Assembly (NCBI GenBank): GCA_963931865.1
Contig: OZ007517.1
Span: 6,895,707 to 6,959,706 of the forward strand
DNA: 64,000 nucleotides
Origin: Axinella damicornis
Lineage: Eukaryota > Porifera > Demospongiae > Axinellida > Axinellidae
Direction: 5' to 3'
This document shows positions 20,801 through 34,514 of the stretch, in pieces. Positions within the stretch are counted from its first letter, which is position 1. Every line of letters begins with the position of its first letter. A program made the position numbers and the translations under genes. Below the pieces are notes generated by a model, which had not been told where the DNA came from, searched no databases, and saw nothing but the letters and a program-made list of their open reading frames with translations.

Positions 20801-23800
20801 TACTCTACCTAGCTCTACCTCTGCTCTACTTGGCTCTACCTCTGCTCTACCTGGCTCTACCTCTGCTCTACCTGGCTCTGCCTCTGCTCTACCTGGCTCT
20901 ACCTCTGCTCTACCTGGCTCTACCTCTACTCTACCTGGCTCTACCTCTGCTCTACCTGGCTCTACCTCTACTCTACCTGGCTCTACCTCTGCTCTACCTG
21001 GCTCTACCTCTACTCTACCTGGCTCTACCTCTACTCTACCTGGCTCTACCTCTGCTCTACCTGGCTCTACCTCTACTCTATCTGGCTCTACCTCTGCTCT
21101 ACTTGGCTCTACCTCTGCTCTACCTGGCTCTAACTCTACTCTACCTGGCTCTACCTCTACTCTACCTGGCTCTACCTCTGCTCTGCCTGGCTCTACCTCT
21201 ACTCTACTTCTACTCTACCTGGTTCTACCTCTGCTCTACCTGGCTCAACCTCTACTCTACCTGGCTCTACCTCTACTCTACCTGGCTCTACCTGGCTCTA
21301 CCTCTACTCTACCTGGTTCTACCTCTGCTCTTCCTGGCTCTACCTCTACTCTACCTGGCTCTACCTCTGCTCTACTTGGCTCTACCTCTGCTCTACCTGG
21401 CTCTACCTCTGCTCTACCTGGCTCTGCCTCTGCTCTACCTGGCTCTACCTCTGCTCTACCTGGCTCTACCTCTACTCTACCTGGCTCTACCTCTGCTCTA
21501 CCTGGCTCTACCTCTACTCTACCTGGCTCTACCTCTACTCTACCTTGCTCTACCTGGCTCTACCTCTACTCTACCTGGTTCTACCTCTGCTCTACCTGGC
21601 TCTACCTCTACTCTACCTGGCTCTACCTCTGCTCAACCTGGCTCTACCTCTACTCTACCTGGCTCTACCTCTGCTCTACTTGGCTCTACCTCTGCTCTAC
21701 CTGGCTCTAACTCTACTCTACCTGGCTCTACCTCTACTCTACCTGGCTCTACCTCTGCTCTACCTGGCTCTACCTCTACTCTACCTGGCTCTACCTCTGC
21801 TCTACCTGGCTCTACCGCTACTCTACCTGGCTCTACCTCTACTCTACCTGGCTCTACCTCTGCTCTACCTGGCTCTACCTCTACTCTACCTGGCTCTACC
21901 TTTGCTCTACTTGGCTCTACCTCTGCTCTACCTGGCTCTAACTCTACTCTACCTGGCTCTACCTCTACTCTACCTGGCTCTACCTCTGCTCTGCCTGGCT
22001 CTACCTCTACTCTACCTGGCTCTACCTCTGCTCTACCTGGCTCTACCTCTACTCTACCTGGCTCTACCTGGCTCTACCTCTACTCTACCTGGTTCTACCT
22101 CTGCTCTACCTGGCTCAACCTCTACTCTACCTGGCTCTACCTCTGCTCTACTTGGCTCTACCTCTGCTCTACCTGGCTCTACCTCTGCTCTACCTGGCTC
22201 TGCCTCTGCTCTACCTGGCTCTACCTCTGCTCTACCTGGCTCTACCTCTACTCTACCTGGCTCTACCTCTGCTCTACCTGGCTCTACCTCTACTCTACCT
22301 GGCTCTACCTCTGCTCTACCTGGCTCTACCTCTGCTCTACCTGGCTCTACCTCTGCTCTACCTGGCTCTACCTCTACTCTACCTGGCTCTACCTGGCTCT
22401 ACCTCTACTCTACCTGGTTCTACCTCTGCTCTACCTGGCTCTACCTCTACTCTACCTGGCTCTACCTCTGCTCTACTTGGCTCTACCTCTGCTCTACCTG
22501 GCTCTACCTCTGCTCTACCTGGCTCTGCCTCTGCTCTACCTGGCTCTACCTCTGCTCTACCTGGCTCTACCTCTACTCTACCTGGCTCTACCTCTGCTCT
22601 ACCTGGCTCTACCTCTACTCTACCTGGCTCTACCTCTGCTCTACCTGGCTCTACCTCTACTCTACCTGGCTCTACCTCTACTCTACCTGGCTCTACCTCT
22701 GCTCTACCTGGCTCTACCTCTACTCTACCTGGCTCTACCTTTGCTCTACTTGGCTCTACCTCTGCTCTACCTGGCTCTAACTCTACTCTACCTGGCTCTA
22801 CCTCTACTCTACCTGGCTCTACCTCTGCTCTGCCTGGCTCTACCTCTACTCTACCTGGCTCTACCTCTGCTCTGCCTGGCTCTACCTCTACTCTACCTGG
22901 CTCTACCTCTGCTCTACCTGGCTCTACCTCTACTCTACCTGGCTCTACCTCTGCTCTACCTGGCTCTACCGCTACTCTACCTGGTTCTACCTCTGCTCTA
23001 CCTGGCTCTACCTCTACTCTACCTGGCTCTACCTCTGCTCTACTTGGCTCTACCTCTGCTCTACCTGGCTCTACCTCTGCTCTACCTGGCTCTGCCTCTG
23101 CTCTACCTGGCTCTACCTCTGCTCTACCTGGCTCTACCTCTACTCTACCTGGCTCTACCTCTGCTCTACCTGGCTCTACCTCTACTCTACCTGGCTCTAC
23201 CTCTGCTCTACCTGGCTCTACCTCTACTCTACCTGGCTCTACCTCTACTCTACCTGGCTCTACCTCTGCTCTACCTGGCTCTACCTCTACTCTACCTGGC
23301 TCTACCTTTGCTCTACTTGGCTCTACCTCTGCTCTACCTGGCTCTAACTCTACTCTACCTGGCTCTACCTCTACTCTACCTGGCTCTACCTCTGCTCTGC
23401 CTGGCTCTACCTCTACTCTACCTGGCTCTACCTCTGCTCTGCCTGGCTCTACCTCTACTCTACCTGGCTCTACCTCTGCTCTACCTGGCTCTACCTCTAC
23501 TCTACCTGGCTCTACCTCTGCTCTACCTGGCTCTACCTCTGCTCTACCTGGCTCTACCTCTGCTCTACCTGGCTCTAACTCTACTCTACCTGGCTCTACC
23601 TAGCTCTACCTCTACTCTACCTGGCTCTACCACTGCTCTACCTCTGCTCTACTTGGCTCTACCTCTGCTCTACCTGGCTCTACCTCTACTCTACCTGGCT
23701 CTACCTGGCTCTACCTCTACTCTACCTGGTTCTACCTCTGCTCTACCTGGCTCAACCTCTACTCTACCTGGCTCTACCTCTGCTCTACTTGACTCTACCT

Positions 23801-26800
23801 CTGCTCTACCTGGCTCTACCTTTGCTCTACCTGGCTCTGCCTCTGCTCTACCTGGCTCTACCTCTGCTCTACCTGGCTCTACCTCTACTCTACCTGGCTC
23901 TACCTCTACTCTACCTGGCTCTACTTCTACTCTACCTGGCTCTACCTCTGCTCTACCTGGCTCTACCTCTGCTCTACCTGGCTCTACCTCTGCTCTACCT
24001 GGCTCTACCTCTACTCTACCTGGCTCTACCTGGCTCTACCTCTACTCTACCTGGTTCTACCTCTGCTCTACCTGGCTCTACTTCTACTCTACCTGGCTCT
24101 ACCTCTGCTCTACTTGGCTCTACCTCTGCTCTACCTGGCTCTACCTCTGCTCTACCTGGCTCTGCCTCTGCTCTACCTGGCTCTACCTCTGCTCTACCTG
24201 GCTCTACCTCTACTCTACCTGGCTCTACCTCTGCTCTACCTGGCTCTACCTCTACTCTACCTGGCTCTACCTCTGCTCTACCTGGCTCTACCTCTACTCT
24301 ACCTGGCTCTACCTCTACTCTACCTGGCTCTACCTCTGCTCTACCTGGCTCTACCTCTACTCTATCTGGCTCTACCTCTGCTCTACTTGGCTCTACCTCT
24401 GCTCTACCTGGCTCTAACTCTACTCTACCTGGCTCTACCTCTACTCTACCTGGCTCTACCTCTGCTCTGCCTGGCTCTACCTCTACTCTACCTCTACTCT
24501 ACCTGGTTCTACCTCTGCTCTACCTGGCTCAACCTCTACTCTACCTGGCTCTACCTCTACTCTACCTGGCTCTACCTGGCTCTACCTCTACTCTACCTGG
24601 TTCTACCTCTGCTCTACCTGGCTCTACCTCTACTCTACCTGGCTCTACCTCTGCTCTACTTGGCTCTACCTCTGCTCTACCTGGCTCTACCTCTGCTCTA
24701 CCTGGCTCTACCTCTGCTCTACCTGGCTCTGCCTCTGCTCTACCTGGCTCTACCTCTGCTCTACCTGGCTCTACCTCTACTCTACCTGGCTCTACCTCTG
24801 CTCTACCTGGCTCTACCTCTACTCTACCTGGCTCTACCTCTGCTCTACCTGGCTCTACCGCTACTCTACCTGGCTCTACCTCTACTCTACCTGGCTCTAC
24901 CTCTGCTCTACCTGGCTCTACCTCTACTCTACGTGGCTCTACCTTTGCTCTACTTGGCTCTACCTCTGCTCTACCTGGCTCTAACTCTACTCTACCTGGC
25001 TCTACCTCTACTCTACCTGGCTCTACCTCTGCTCTGCCTGGCTCTACCTCTACTCTACCTGGCTCTACCTCTGCTCTACCTGGCTCTACCTCTACTCTAC
25101 CTGGCTCTACCTGGCTCTACCTCTACTCTACCTGGTTCTACCTCTGCTCTACCTGGCTCAACCTCTACTCTACCTGGCTCTACCTCTGCTCTACTTGGCT
25201 CTACCTCTGCTCTACCTGGCTCTACCTCTGCTCTACCTGGCTCTGCCTCTGCTCTACCTGGCTCTACCTCTGTTCTACCTGGCTCTACCTCTACTCTACC
25301 TGGCTCTACCTCTGCTCTACCTGGCTCTACCTCTACTCTACCTGGCTCTACCTCTGCTCTACCTGGCTCTACCTCTGCTCTACCTGGCTCTACCTCTGCT
25401 CTACCTGGCTCTACCTCTACTCTACCTGGCTCTACCTGGCTCTACCTCTACTCTACCTGGTTCTACCTCTGCTCTACCTGGCTCTACCTCTACTCTACCT
25501 GGCTCTACCTCTGCTCTACTTGGCTCTACCTTTGCTCTACCTGGCTCTACCTCTGCTCTACCTGGCTCTGCCTCTGCTCTACCTGGCTCTACCTCTGCTC
25601 TACCTGGCTCTACCTCTACTCTACCTGGCTCTACCTCTGCTCTACCTGGCTCTACCTCTACTCTACCTGGCTCTACCTCTGCTCTACCTGGCTCTACCTC
25701 TACTCTACCTGGCTCTACCTCTACTCTACCTGGCTCTACCTCTGCTCTACCTGGCTCTACCTCTACTCTATCTGGCTCTACCTCTGCTCTACTTTGCTCT
25801 ACCTCTGCTCTACCTGGCTCTAACTCTACTCTACCTGGCTCTACCTCTACTCTTCCTGGCTCTACCTCTGCTCTGCCTGGCTCTACCTCTACTCTACCTC
25901 TACTCTACCTGGTTCTACCTCTGCTCTACCTGGCTCAACCTCTAATCTACCTGGCTCTACCTCTGCTCTACTTTGCTCTACCTCTGCTCTACCTGGCTCT
26001 ACCTCTGCTCTACCTGGCTCTGCCTCTGCTCTACCTGGCTCTACCTCTGCTCTACCTGGCTCTACCTCTACTCTACCTGGCTCTACCTCTGCTCTACCTG
26101 GCTCTACCTCTACTCTACCTGGCTCTACCTCTGCTCTATCTGGCTCTACCTCTGCTCTACCTGGCTCTACCTCTGCTCTACCTGGCTCTACCTCTACTCT
26201 ACCTGGCTCTACCTGGCTCTACCTCTACTCTACCTGGTTCTACCTCTGCTCTACCTGGCTCTACCTCTACTCTACCTGGCTCTACCTCTGCTCTACTTGG
26301 CTCTACCTCTGCTCTACCTGGCTCTACCTCTGCTCTACCTGGCTCTGCCTCTGCTCTACCTGGCTCTACCTCTGCTCTACCTGGCTCTACCTCTACTCTA
26401 CCTGGCTCTACCTCTGCTCTACCTGGCTCTACCTCTACTCTACCTGGCTCTACCTCTGCTCTACCTGGCTCTACCTCTACTCTACCTGGCTCTACCTCTG
26501 CTCTACTTGGCTCTACCTCTGCTCTACCTGGCTCTAACTCTACTCTACCTGGCTCTACCTATACTCTACCTGGCTCTACCTCTGCTCTGCCTGGCTCTAC
26601 CTCTACTCTACCTGGCTCTACCTCTGCTCTACCTGGCTCTACCTCTACTCTACCTGGCTCTACCTGGCTCTACTTCTACTCTACCTGGTTCTACCTCTGC
26701 TCTACCTGGCTCTACCTCTTCTCTACCTGGCTCTACCTCTGCTCTACTTGGCTCTACCTCTGCTCTACCTGGCTCTACCTCTACTCTACATGGCTCTACC

Positions 26801-29800
26801 TCTGCTCTACCTGGCTCTACCTTTACTCTACCTGGCTCTACCTCTGCTCTACCTGGCTCTACCTCTACTCTACCTGGCTCTACCTCTACTCTACCTGGCT
26901 CTACCTCTGCTCTACCTGGCTCTACTTCTACTCTACCTGGCTCTACCTCTGCTCTACTTGGCTCTACCTCTGCTCTACCTGGCTCTAACTCTACTCTACC
27001 TGGCTCTACCTCTACTCTACCTGGCTCTACCTCTGCTCTGCCTGGCTCTACCTCTACTCTACCTGGCTCTACCTCTGCTCTGCCTGGCTATACCTCTACT
27101 CTACCTGGCTCTACCTCTGCTCTACCTGGCTCTACCTCTGCTCTACCTGGCTCAACCTCTGCTCTACCTGGCTCTAACTCTACTCTACCTGGCTCTACCT
27201 AGCTCTACCTCTACTCTACCTGGCTCTACCACTGCTCTACCTCTGCTCTACTTGGCTCTACCTCTGCTCTACCTGGCTCTACCTCTACTCTACCTGGCTC
27301 TACCTGGCTCTACCTCTACTCTACCTGGTTCTACCTCTGCTCTACCTGGCTCAACCTCTACTTTACCTGGCTCTACCTCTGCTCTACTTGGCTCTACCTC
27401 TGCTCTACCTGGCTCTACCTCTGCTCTTCCTGGCTCTGCCTCTGCTCTACCTGGCTCTACCTCTGCTCTACCTGGCTCTACCTCTACTCTACCTGGCTCT
27501 ACCTCTGCTCTACCTGCCTCTACCTCTACTCTACCTGGCTCTACCTCTGCTCTACCTGGCTCTACCTCTGCTCTACCTGGCTCTACCTCTGCTCTACCTG
27601 GCTCTACCTCTACTCTACCTGGCTCTACCTGGCTCTACCTCTACTCTACCTGATTCTACCTCTACTCTACCTGGCTCTACCTGGCTCTACCTCTACTCTA
27701 CCTGGTTCTACCTCTGCTCTACCTGGCTCTACCTCTGCTCTACCTGGCTCTACCTCTGCTCTACCTGGCTCTACCTCTACTCTGCCTGGCTCTACCTCTA
27801 CTCTACCTGGCTATGCCTCTGCTCTACCTGGCTCTACCTCTGCTCTACCTGGCTCTGCCTCTGCTCTACCTGGCTCTACCTCTGCTCTACCTGGCTCTAC
27901 CTCTACTCTACCTGGCTCTACCTCTGCTCTACCTGGCTCTACCTCTACTCTACCTGGCTCTACCTCTGCTCTACCTGGCTCTACCTCTGCTCTACCTGGC
28001 TCTACCTCTGCTCTACCTGGCTCTACCTCTGCTCTACCTGGCTCTACCTCTACTCTACCTGGCTCTACCTCTGCTCTACCTGGCTCTACCTCTGCTCTAC
28101 CTGGCTCTACCTCTACTCTACTGGCTCTACCTCTACTCTACCTGGCTCTACCTCTGCTCTACCTGGCTCTACCTCTACTCTACCTGGCTCTACCTCTGCT
28201 CTACTTGGCTCTACCTCTGCTCTACCTGGCTCTAACTCTACTCTACCTGGCTCTACCTCTACTCTACCTGGCTCTACCTCTGCTCTGCCTGGCTCTACCT
28301 CTACTCTACCTGGCTCTACCTCTGCTCTGCCTGGCTCTACCTCTACTCTACCTGGCTCTACCTCTGCTCTACCTGGCTCTACCTCTGCTCTACCTGGCTC
28401 TACCTCTGCTCCACCTGGCTCTAACTCTACTCTACCTGGCTCTACCTAGCTCTACCTCTACTCTACCTGGCTCTACCACTGCTCTACCTCTGCTCTACTT
28501 GGCTCTACCTCTGCTCTACCTGGCTTTACCTCTACTCTACCTGGCTCTACCTGGCTCTACCTCTACTCTACCTGGTTCTACCTCTGCTCTACCTGGCTCA
28601 ACCTCTACTCTACCTGGCTCTACCTCTCCTCTACTTGGCTCTACCTCTGCTCTACTGGCTCTACCTCTGCTCTACCTGGCTCTGCCTCTGCTTTACCTGG
28701 CTCTACCTCTGCTCTACCTGGCTCTACCTCTACTCTACCTGGCTCTACCTCTGCTCTACCTGGCTCTACCTCTACTCTACCTGGCTCTACCTGTGCTCTA
28801 CCTGGCTCTACCCCTGCTCTACCTGGCTCTACCTCTGCTCTACCTGGCTCTACCTCTACTCTACCTGGCTCTACCTGGCTCTACCTCTACTCTACCTGGC
28901 TCTACCTCTACTCTACCTGGCTCTACCTCTGCTCTACCTGGCTCTACCTCTACTCTACCTGGCTCTACCTCTGCTCTACTTGGCTCTACCTCTGCTCTAC
29001 CTGGCTCTAACTCTACTCTACCTGGCTCTACCTCTACTCTACCTGGCTCTACCTCTGCTCTGCCTGGCTCTATCTCTACTCTACCTGGCTCTACCTCTAC
29101 TCTACCTGGCTCTACCTCTGCTCTACCTGGCTCTACCTCTGCTCTACCTGGCTCTACCTCTGCTCTACCTGGCTCTAACTCTACTCTACCTGGCTCTACC
29201 TAGCTCTACCTCTACTCTACCTGGCTCTACCACTGCTCTACCTCTGCTCTACTTGGCTCTACCTGTGCTCTACCTGGCTCTACCTCTTCTCTACCTGGCT
29301 CTACCTCTACTCTACCTGGTTCTACCTCTGCTCTACCTGGCTCTACCTCTACTCTACCTGGCTCTACCTCTGCTCTACTTGGCTCTACCTCTGCTCTACC
29401 TGGCTCTACCTCTGCTCTACCTGGCTCTGCCTCTGCTCTACCTGGCTCTACCTCTGCTCTACCTGGCTCTACCTCTACTCTACCTGGCTCTACCTCTACT
29501 CTACCTGGCTCTACCTCTGCTCTACCTGGCTCTACCTCTGCTCTACCTGGCTCTACCTCAGCTCTACCTGGCTCTACCTCTGCTCTACCTGGCTCTACCT
29601 CTACTCTACCTGGCTCTACCTCTACTCTGCCTGGCTCTACCTCTACTCTGCCTGGCTCTACCTCTGCTCTACTTGGCTCTACCTCTGCTCTACCTGGCTC
29701 TAACTCTACTCTACCTGGCTCTACCTCTACTCTACCTGGCTCTACCTCTGCTCTGCCTGGCTCTACCTCTACTCAACCTGGCTCTACCTGGCTCTACCTT

Positions 29801-32347
29801 TACTCTACCTGGCTCTACCTCTGCTCTACCTGGCTCTACCTGTGCTCTACCTGGCTCTACCTCTACTCTACCTGGCTCTACCTCTACTCAACCTGGCTCT
29901 ACCTCTGCTCTGCCTGGCTCTACCTCTACTCTACCTGGCTCTACGTCTGCTCTACCTGGCTCTACCTCTGCTCTACCTGGCTCTACCTCTGCTCTACCTG
30001 GCTCTAACTCTACTCTACCTGGCTCTACCTAGCTCTACCTCTACTCTACCTGGTTCTACCTCTGCTCTACCTGGCTCTACCTCTACTCTACCTGGCTCTA
30101 CCTCTGCTCTACTTGGCTCTACCTCTGCTTTACCTGGCTCTACCTCTGCTCTACCTGGCTCTGCCTCTGCTCTACCTGGCTCTACCTCTGCTCTACCTGG
30201 CTCTACCTCTACTCTACCTGGCTCTACCTCTGCTCTACCTGGCTCTACCTCTACTCTACCTGGCTCTACCTCTGCTCTACCTGGCTCTACCTCTGCTCTA
30301 CCTGGCTCTACCTCTACTCTACCTGGCTCTACCTCTGCTCTACTTGGCTCTACCTCTGCTCTACCTGGCTCTACCTCTGCTCTACCTGGCTCAGCCTCTG
30401 CTCTACCTGGCTCTACCTCTGCTCTACCTGGCTCTACCTCTACTCTACCTGGCTCTACCTCTGCTCTACCTGGCTCTACCTCTACTCTACCTGGCTCTAC
30501 CTCTGCTCTACCTGGCTCTACCTCTACTCTACCTGGCTCTACCTCTACTCTATCTGGCTCTACCTCTGCTCTACCTGGCTCTACCTCTACTCTACCTGGC
30601 TCTACCTCTGCTCTACTTGGCTCTACCTCTGCTCTACCTGGCTCTAACTCTACTCTACCTGGCTCTACCTCTACTCTACCTGGCTGTACCTCTACTCTGC
30701 CTGGCTCTACCTCTACTCTACCTGGCTCTACCTCTGCTCTGCCTGGCTCTACCTCTACTCTACCTGGCTCTACCTCTGCTCTACCTGGCTCTACCTCTGC
30801 TCTACCTGGCTCTACCTCTACTCTACCTGGCTGTACCTCTACTCTGCCTGGCTCTACCTCTACTCTACCTGGCTCTACCTCTGCTCTGCCTGGCTCTACC
30901 TCTACTCTACCTGGCTCTACCTCTGCTCTACCTGGCTCTACCTCTGCTCTACCTGGCTCTACCTCTGCTCTACCTGGCTCTAACTCTACTCTACCTGGCT
31001 CTACCTAGCTCTACCTCTACTCTACCTGGCTCTACCACTGCTCTACCTCTGCTCTACTTGGCTCTACCTCTGCTCTACCTGGCTCTACCTCTACTCTACC
31101 TGGCTCTACCTGGCTCTACCTCAACTCTACCTGGTTCAACCTCTGCTCTACCTGGCTCAACCTCTACTCTACCTGGCTCTACCTCTGCTCTACTTGGCTC
31201 TACCTCTGCTCTACCTGGCTCTACCTCTCCTCTACCTGGCTCTGCCTCTGCTCTACCTGGCTCTACCTCTGCTCTACCTGGCTCTACCTCTACTCTACCT
31301 GGCTCTACCTCTGCTCTACCTGGCTCTACCTCTACTCTACCTGGCTCTACCTCTGCTCTACCTGGCTCTACCTCTGCTCTACCTGGCTCTACCTCTGCTC
31401 TACCTGGCTCTACCTCTACTCTACCTGGCTCTACCTCTACTCTACCTGGTTCTACCTCTGCTCTACCTGGCTCTACCTCTACTCTACCTGGCTCTACCTC
31501 TGCTCTACTTGGCTCTACCTCTGCTCTACCTGGCTCTAACTCTACTCTACCTGGCTCTACCTCTACTCTACCTGGCTCTACCTCTGCTCTGCCTGGCTCT
31601 ATCTCTACTCTACCTGGCTCTACCTTTACTCTACCTGGCTCTACCTCTGCTCTACCTGGCTCTACCTCTGCTCTACCTGGCTCTACCTCTGCTCTACCTG
31701 GCTCTAACTCTACTCTACCTGGCTCTACCTAGCTCTACCTCTACTCTACCTGGCTCTACCACTGCTCTACCTCTGCTCTACTTGGCTCTACCTGTGCTCT
31801 ACCTGGCTCTACCTCTTCTCTACCTGGCTCTACCTCTACTCTACCTGGTTCTACCTCTGCTCTACCTGGCTCTACCTCTACTCTACCTGGCTCTACCTCT
31901 GCTCTACCTGGCTCTACCTCTGCTCTACCTGGCTCTACCTCTGCTCTACCTGGCTCTAACTCTACTCTACCTGGCTCTACCTAGCTCTACCTCTACTCTA
32001 CCTGGCTCTACCACTGCTCTACCTCTGCTCTACTTGGCTCTACCTCTGCTCTACCTGGCTCTACCTCTACTCTACCTGGCTCTACCTGGCTCTACCTCTA
32101 CTCTACCTGGTTCTACCTCTGCTCTACCTGGCTCAACCTCTACTCTACCTGGCTCTACCTCTGCTCTACTTGGCTCTACCTCTGCTCTACCTGGCTCTAC
32201 CTCTCCTCTACCTGGCTCTGCCTCTGCTCTACCTGGCTCTACCTCTGCTCTACCTGGCTCTACCTCTACTCTACCTGGCTCTACCTCTGCTCTACGTGGC
32301 TCTACCTCTACTCTACCTTGCTCTGCCTCTGCTCTACCTGGCTTCCC
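14885..32347. repeat. 21-bp minisatellite array 1 (about 17.5 kb, roughly 830 units)
   Basis: The consensus unit is GGCTCTACCT followed by CTRCTCTACCT (R = A or G), itself a fused 10+11-bp dimer around CTCTACCT. Common variants are CTACTTGG, GGTTCTACC, GCTCAACC, CTAACTCTA, short units lacking 9-12 bp (CTACCTGGCTCTACCTGGCT) and units lacking CC (CTCTACTGGCTC). Variants recur in fixed order, giving higher-order repeats. One marker, CCTAGCTCTACCTCTACTC followed by CCACTGCTCTACC, occurs with its CTAG at 15387, 16351, 17327, 18271, 19477, 23600, 27199, 28446, 29200, 31005, 31729 and 31981; another CTAG is at 30029. All three forward frames are stop-free in the consensus (LALPLLY, GSTSALP, WLYLCST), so the long open frames inside are incidental. 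The plus strand is about three-quarters pyrimidine. Confidence 0.97.
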
Positions 32348-32565
32348 CTCATCTCTTCCCCTCCCCCTCCCCCTCCCCCCCACTCTCTCTCCTCTCTCCT
32401 GCCAGACTGCTCATGTATACATAATCACTCACACGAGGGAGTCTGCAAATACCGCAAGAAGGCCCCATGTCGTTGCTGGAGTATCCAGTGCTGAGATTCA
32501 TTATCTTCTATAAAACAAAGTGCGTCCTCTTCACATAGTAGATGTAGTGAGTACTTACTGTTGAG

Positions 32566-32854
32566 CAATGTTGTTTTAGTTATCTAAAACTGAAATAGTT
32601 TAGTTTTTGGTTTTAATTAGGTAGAAGTCGCATTGTTTAGTTTAGTGTTAGTTTTAATTACTAAAACTCAAAAGGGTTAGTAAAGACTCTTTTAGTTTTA
32701 GTAACCACCATTTTTGGGTGATTTTAATATTAGTTTAGTTTTGATTAACAGGCTGAGACAGTTCTCATTTTAGTTTTAGTTTTAATTACTAAAGTGAAAT
32801 ATGCCATACTAAAATGCATTATAGTTTTAGTTTTAGTTAACTAAAACAACATTG
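32566..32854. mobile_element. hAT-like MITE, 289 bp, 8-bp TSD (copy B)
   Basis: Terminal inverted repeats start CAATGTTGTTTTAGTTA at both ends (about 26 bp with one or two mismatches). The 8-mer CTGTTGAG flanks both sides (32558-32565, 32855-32862). Copy D at about 60835 has a single CTGTTGAG and no element, an empty site. The interior is rich in TTTTAGTTTTAGT. No coding capacity. Confidence 0.8.
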
Positions 32855-33379
32855 CTGTTGAGACAATAACACAAAATTAATGTTTGTTTTTTCTTTTCCC
32901 TGTGGGCTCCGGCCTTTACACACTTTTGTACAATGGCTTTGTATCAGCACAAAATTCCCCTCGGCCTTCAAGTATTGATTGTGGCTTGTGTATTTTTTTT
33001 CTGTGGATCATACAATGGTGATGTATGGCATACTCTTCTGACATGATAGCAGCTTGCATAACTATAAAGTTTCTTCAGAAATAAATACGATGCCAGCATG
33101 AAGCCTGGTACTAGTCAGTCTAGGACAGCATTACTAAAGAGCCTGTCTGTCTGTACTTTCAACTCTTCAGAGTCATGACTAGCTCGATCTCTTGGACTTG
33201 AGCGGGAACACACCTACATGTAGGTAACATAGTAATTTATGAAATGAAAGCGTGCACGTTGCAGTTCCGCACATCATATAAGTCCGATCCAATATTAGCA
33301 AGGGCATAACTATCTGAGCCTCATCATGGATATGCATGCCTAGCGCCTATTCAGGTTTTCATTGCCACCAACTCCCACC

Positions 33380-33382
33380 CTC

Positions 33383-33413
<31 letters not shown>

Positions 33414-33480
33414 ATACATGCACGCACACACATTTAGAGATACGTACATGCACACACTCACACAATCATATGCAACACAA
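33380..33480. repeat. Poly-C tract and CA microsatellite (copy B)
   Basis: A C run at about 33385-33399 is followed by CACACACA and scattered CACACT. The same place in copy C has a much longer C run (45888-45921), so the tract length is unstable; D lacks it. Confidence 0.85.
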
Positions 33481-34514
33481 TATAACTGAGGAGATATATA
33501 GTGGGAACACGGTTGACTATATTGTGTCATAGACAACAATAGATATTCAGCAACCCATGGCAAGTAGTGACACGAATTAAAATAATACATTATTAAGATT
33601 AAGATGCCTTGCTGGGGTACTTTTGTCATTGTACCAGCAACGTGAGGAGCATAAGAAAGGCAATGGTCGTGTTTATTCCCTGTTCTCAGACAGTCATGGC
33701 TCTTTCTCCAATGTACATGCGGACGTCCATATCATGTGATAATACCACGACTGTGGTCGATATCTCTCACCCATGCGGAACCATGTTTGCAGTGGCATTA
33801 AGGTAGGAAGCATGACATTGGCGAAATCGTGCAATTTTACTCATGATTAATTAATGAGATGACATCACTCGCATACGGTTATTGAGAGTTATTAACGTTT
33901 TCCCATGGCGGAAACCGGAATAAATAAGGGGGGCTTCTCTCTTTGATGCGGCTAGTGGTGCTTTCAAGTTTCAAATCGGTACTCTGATGTGGCCGTGCGG
34001 TACTTTGAAGATTTGTTAGAACACTTAAAAAAAAAATTAAAAAAGGAAAGCAGCTATTCTAGCTTATCGAATGTAGTGATGAGCTATCTGAGTGTGAATT
34101 GTGTGTGTATTGATGATGGGGTCAGAGTGTGGGTGGGGTCTTGGAGAGGGTCCAAGTTTTCAGTTTAGTAGAGGGCCTTAAAATTGAGTTTTAGGGCAGA
34201 GGGAGCAACCTATTGGTGAAACTTGTGTACGCTTTGATTCTGCAAATTTATCCATCAACTTGGTTTCGGAGATTGCTGTACCCATGTTCCCTACCTTAAT
34301 CATCACCTTGGAGGTCATGCGATTTATCTATCCTCTGTGGATCAATTTAGCCTCGACTCCGCCTCAGTCCATGGAGGATAAATTGCATAACCTCCACATC
34401 GACGTAGTAGACCCTATAGATATTCAGAGAATGCATGAGCCCACAGGAAAACCCGGGACTCAACTATTGTGCCTTATTGAGAACAACGGCTATGTCATTA
34501 TCTGAGCTATAGTG

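Noticed and set aside
14885..32347. Long open frames across array 1 (up to about 1,580 codons) as real proteins
   Set aside because: They follow from a stop-free 21-bp unit, exist in all three frames at once, and switch heptad types at indels without consequence. No unique domain, splice signal or conserved start.
32072..32383. Minus-strand [13 protein letters not shown] frame as a coding sequence
   Set aside because: It is the one open reverse frame of the same minisatellite at its edge.
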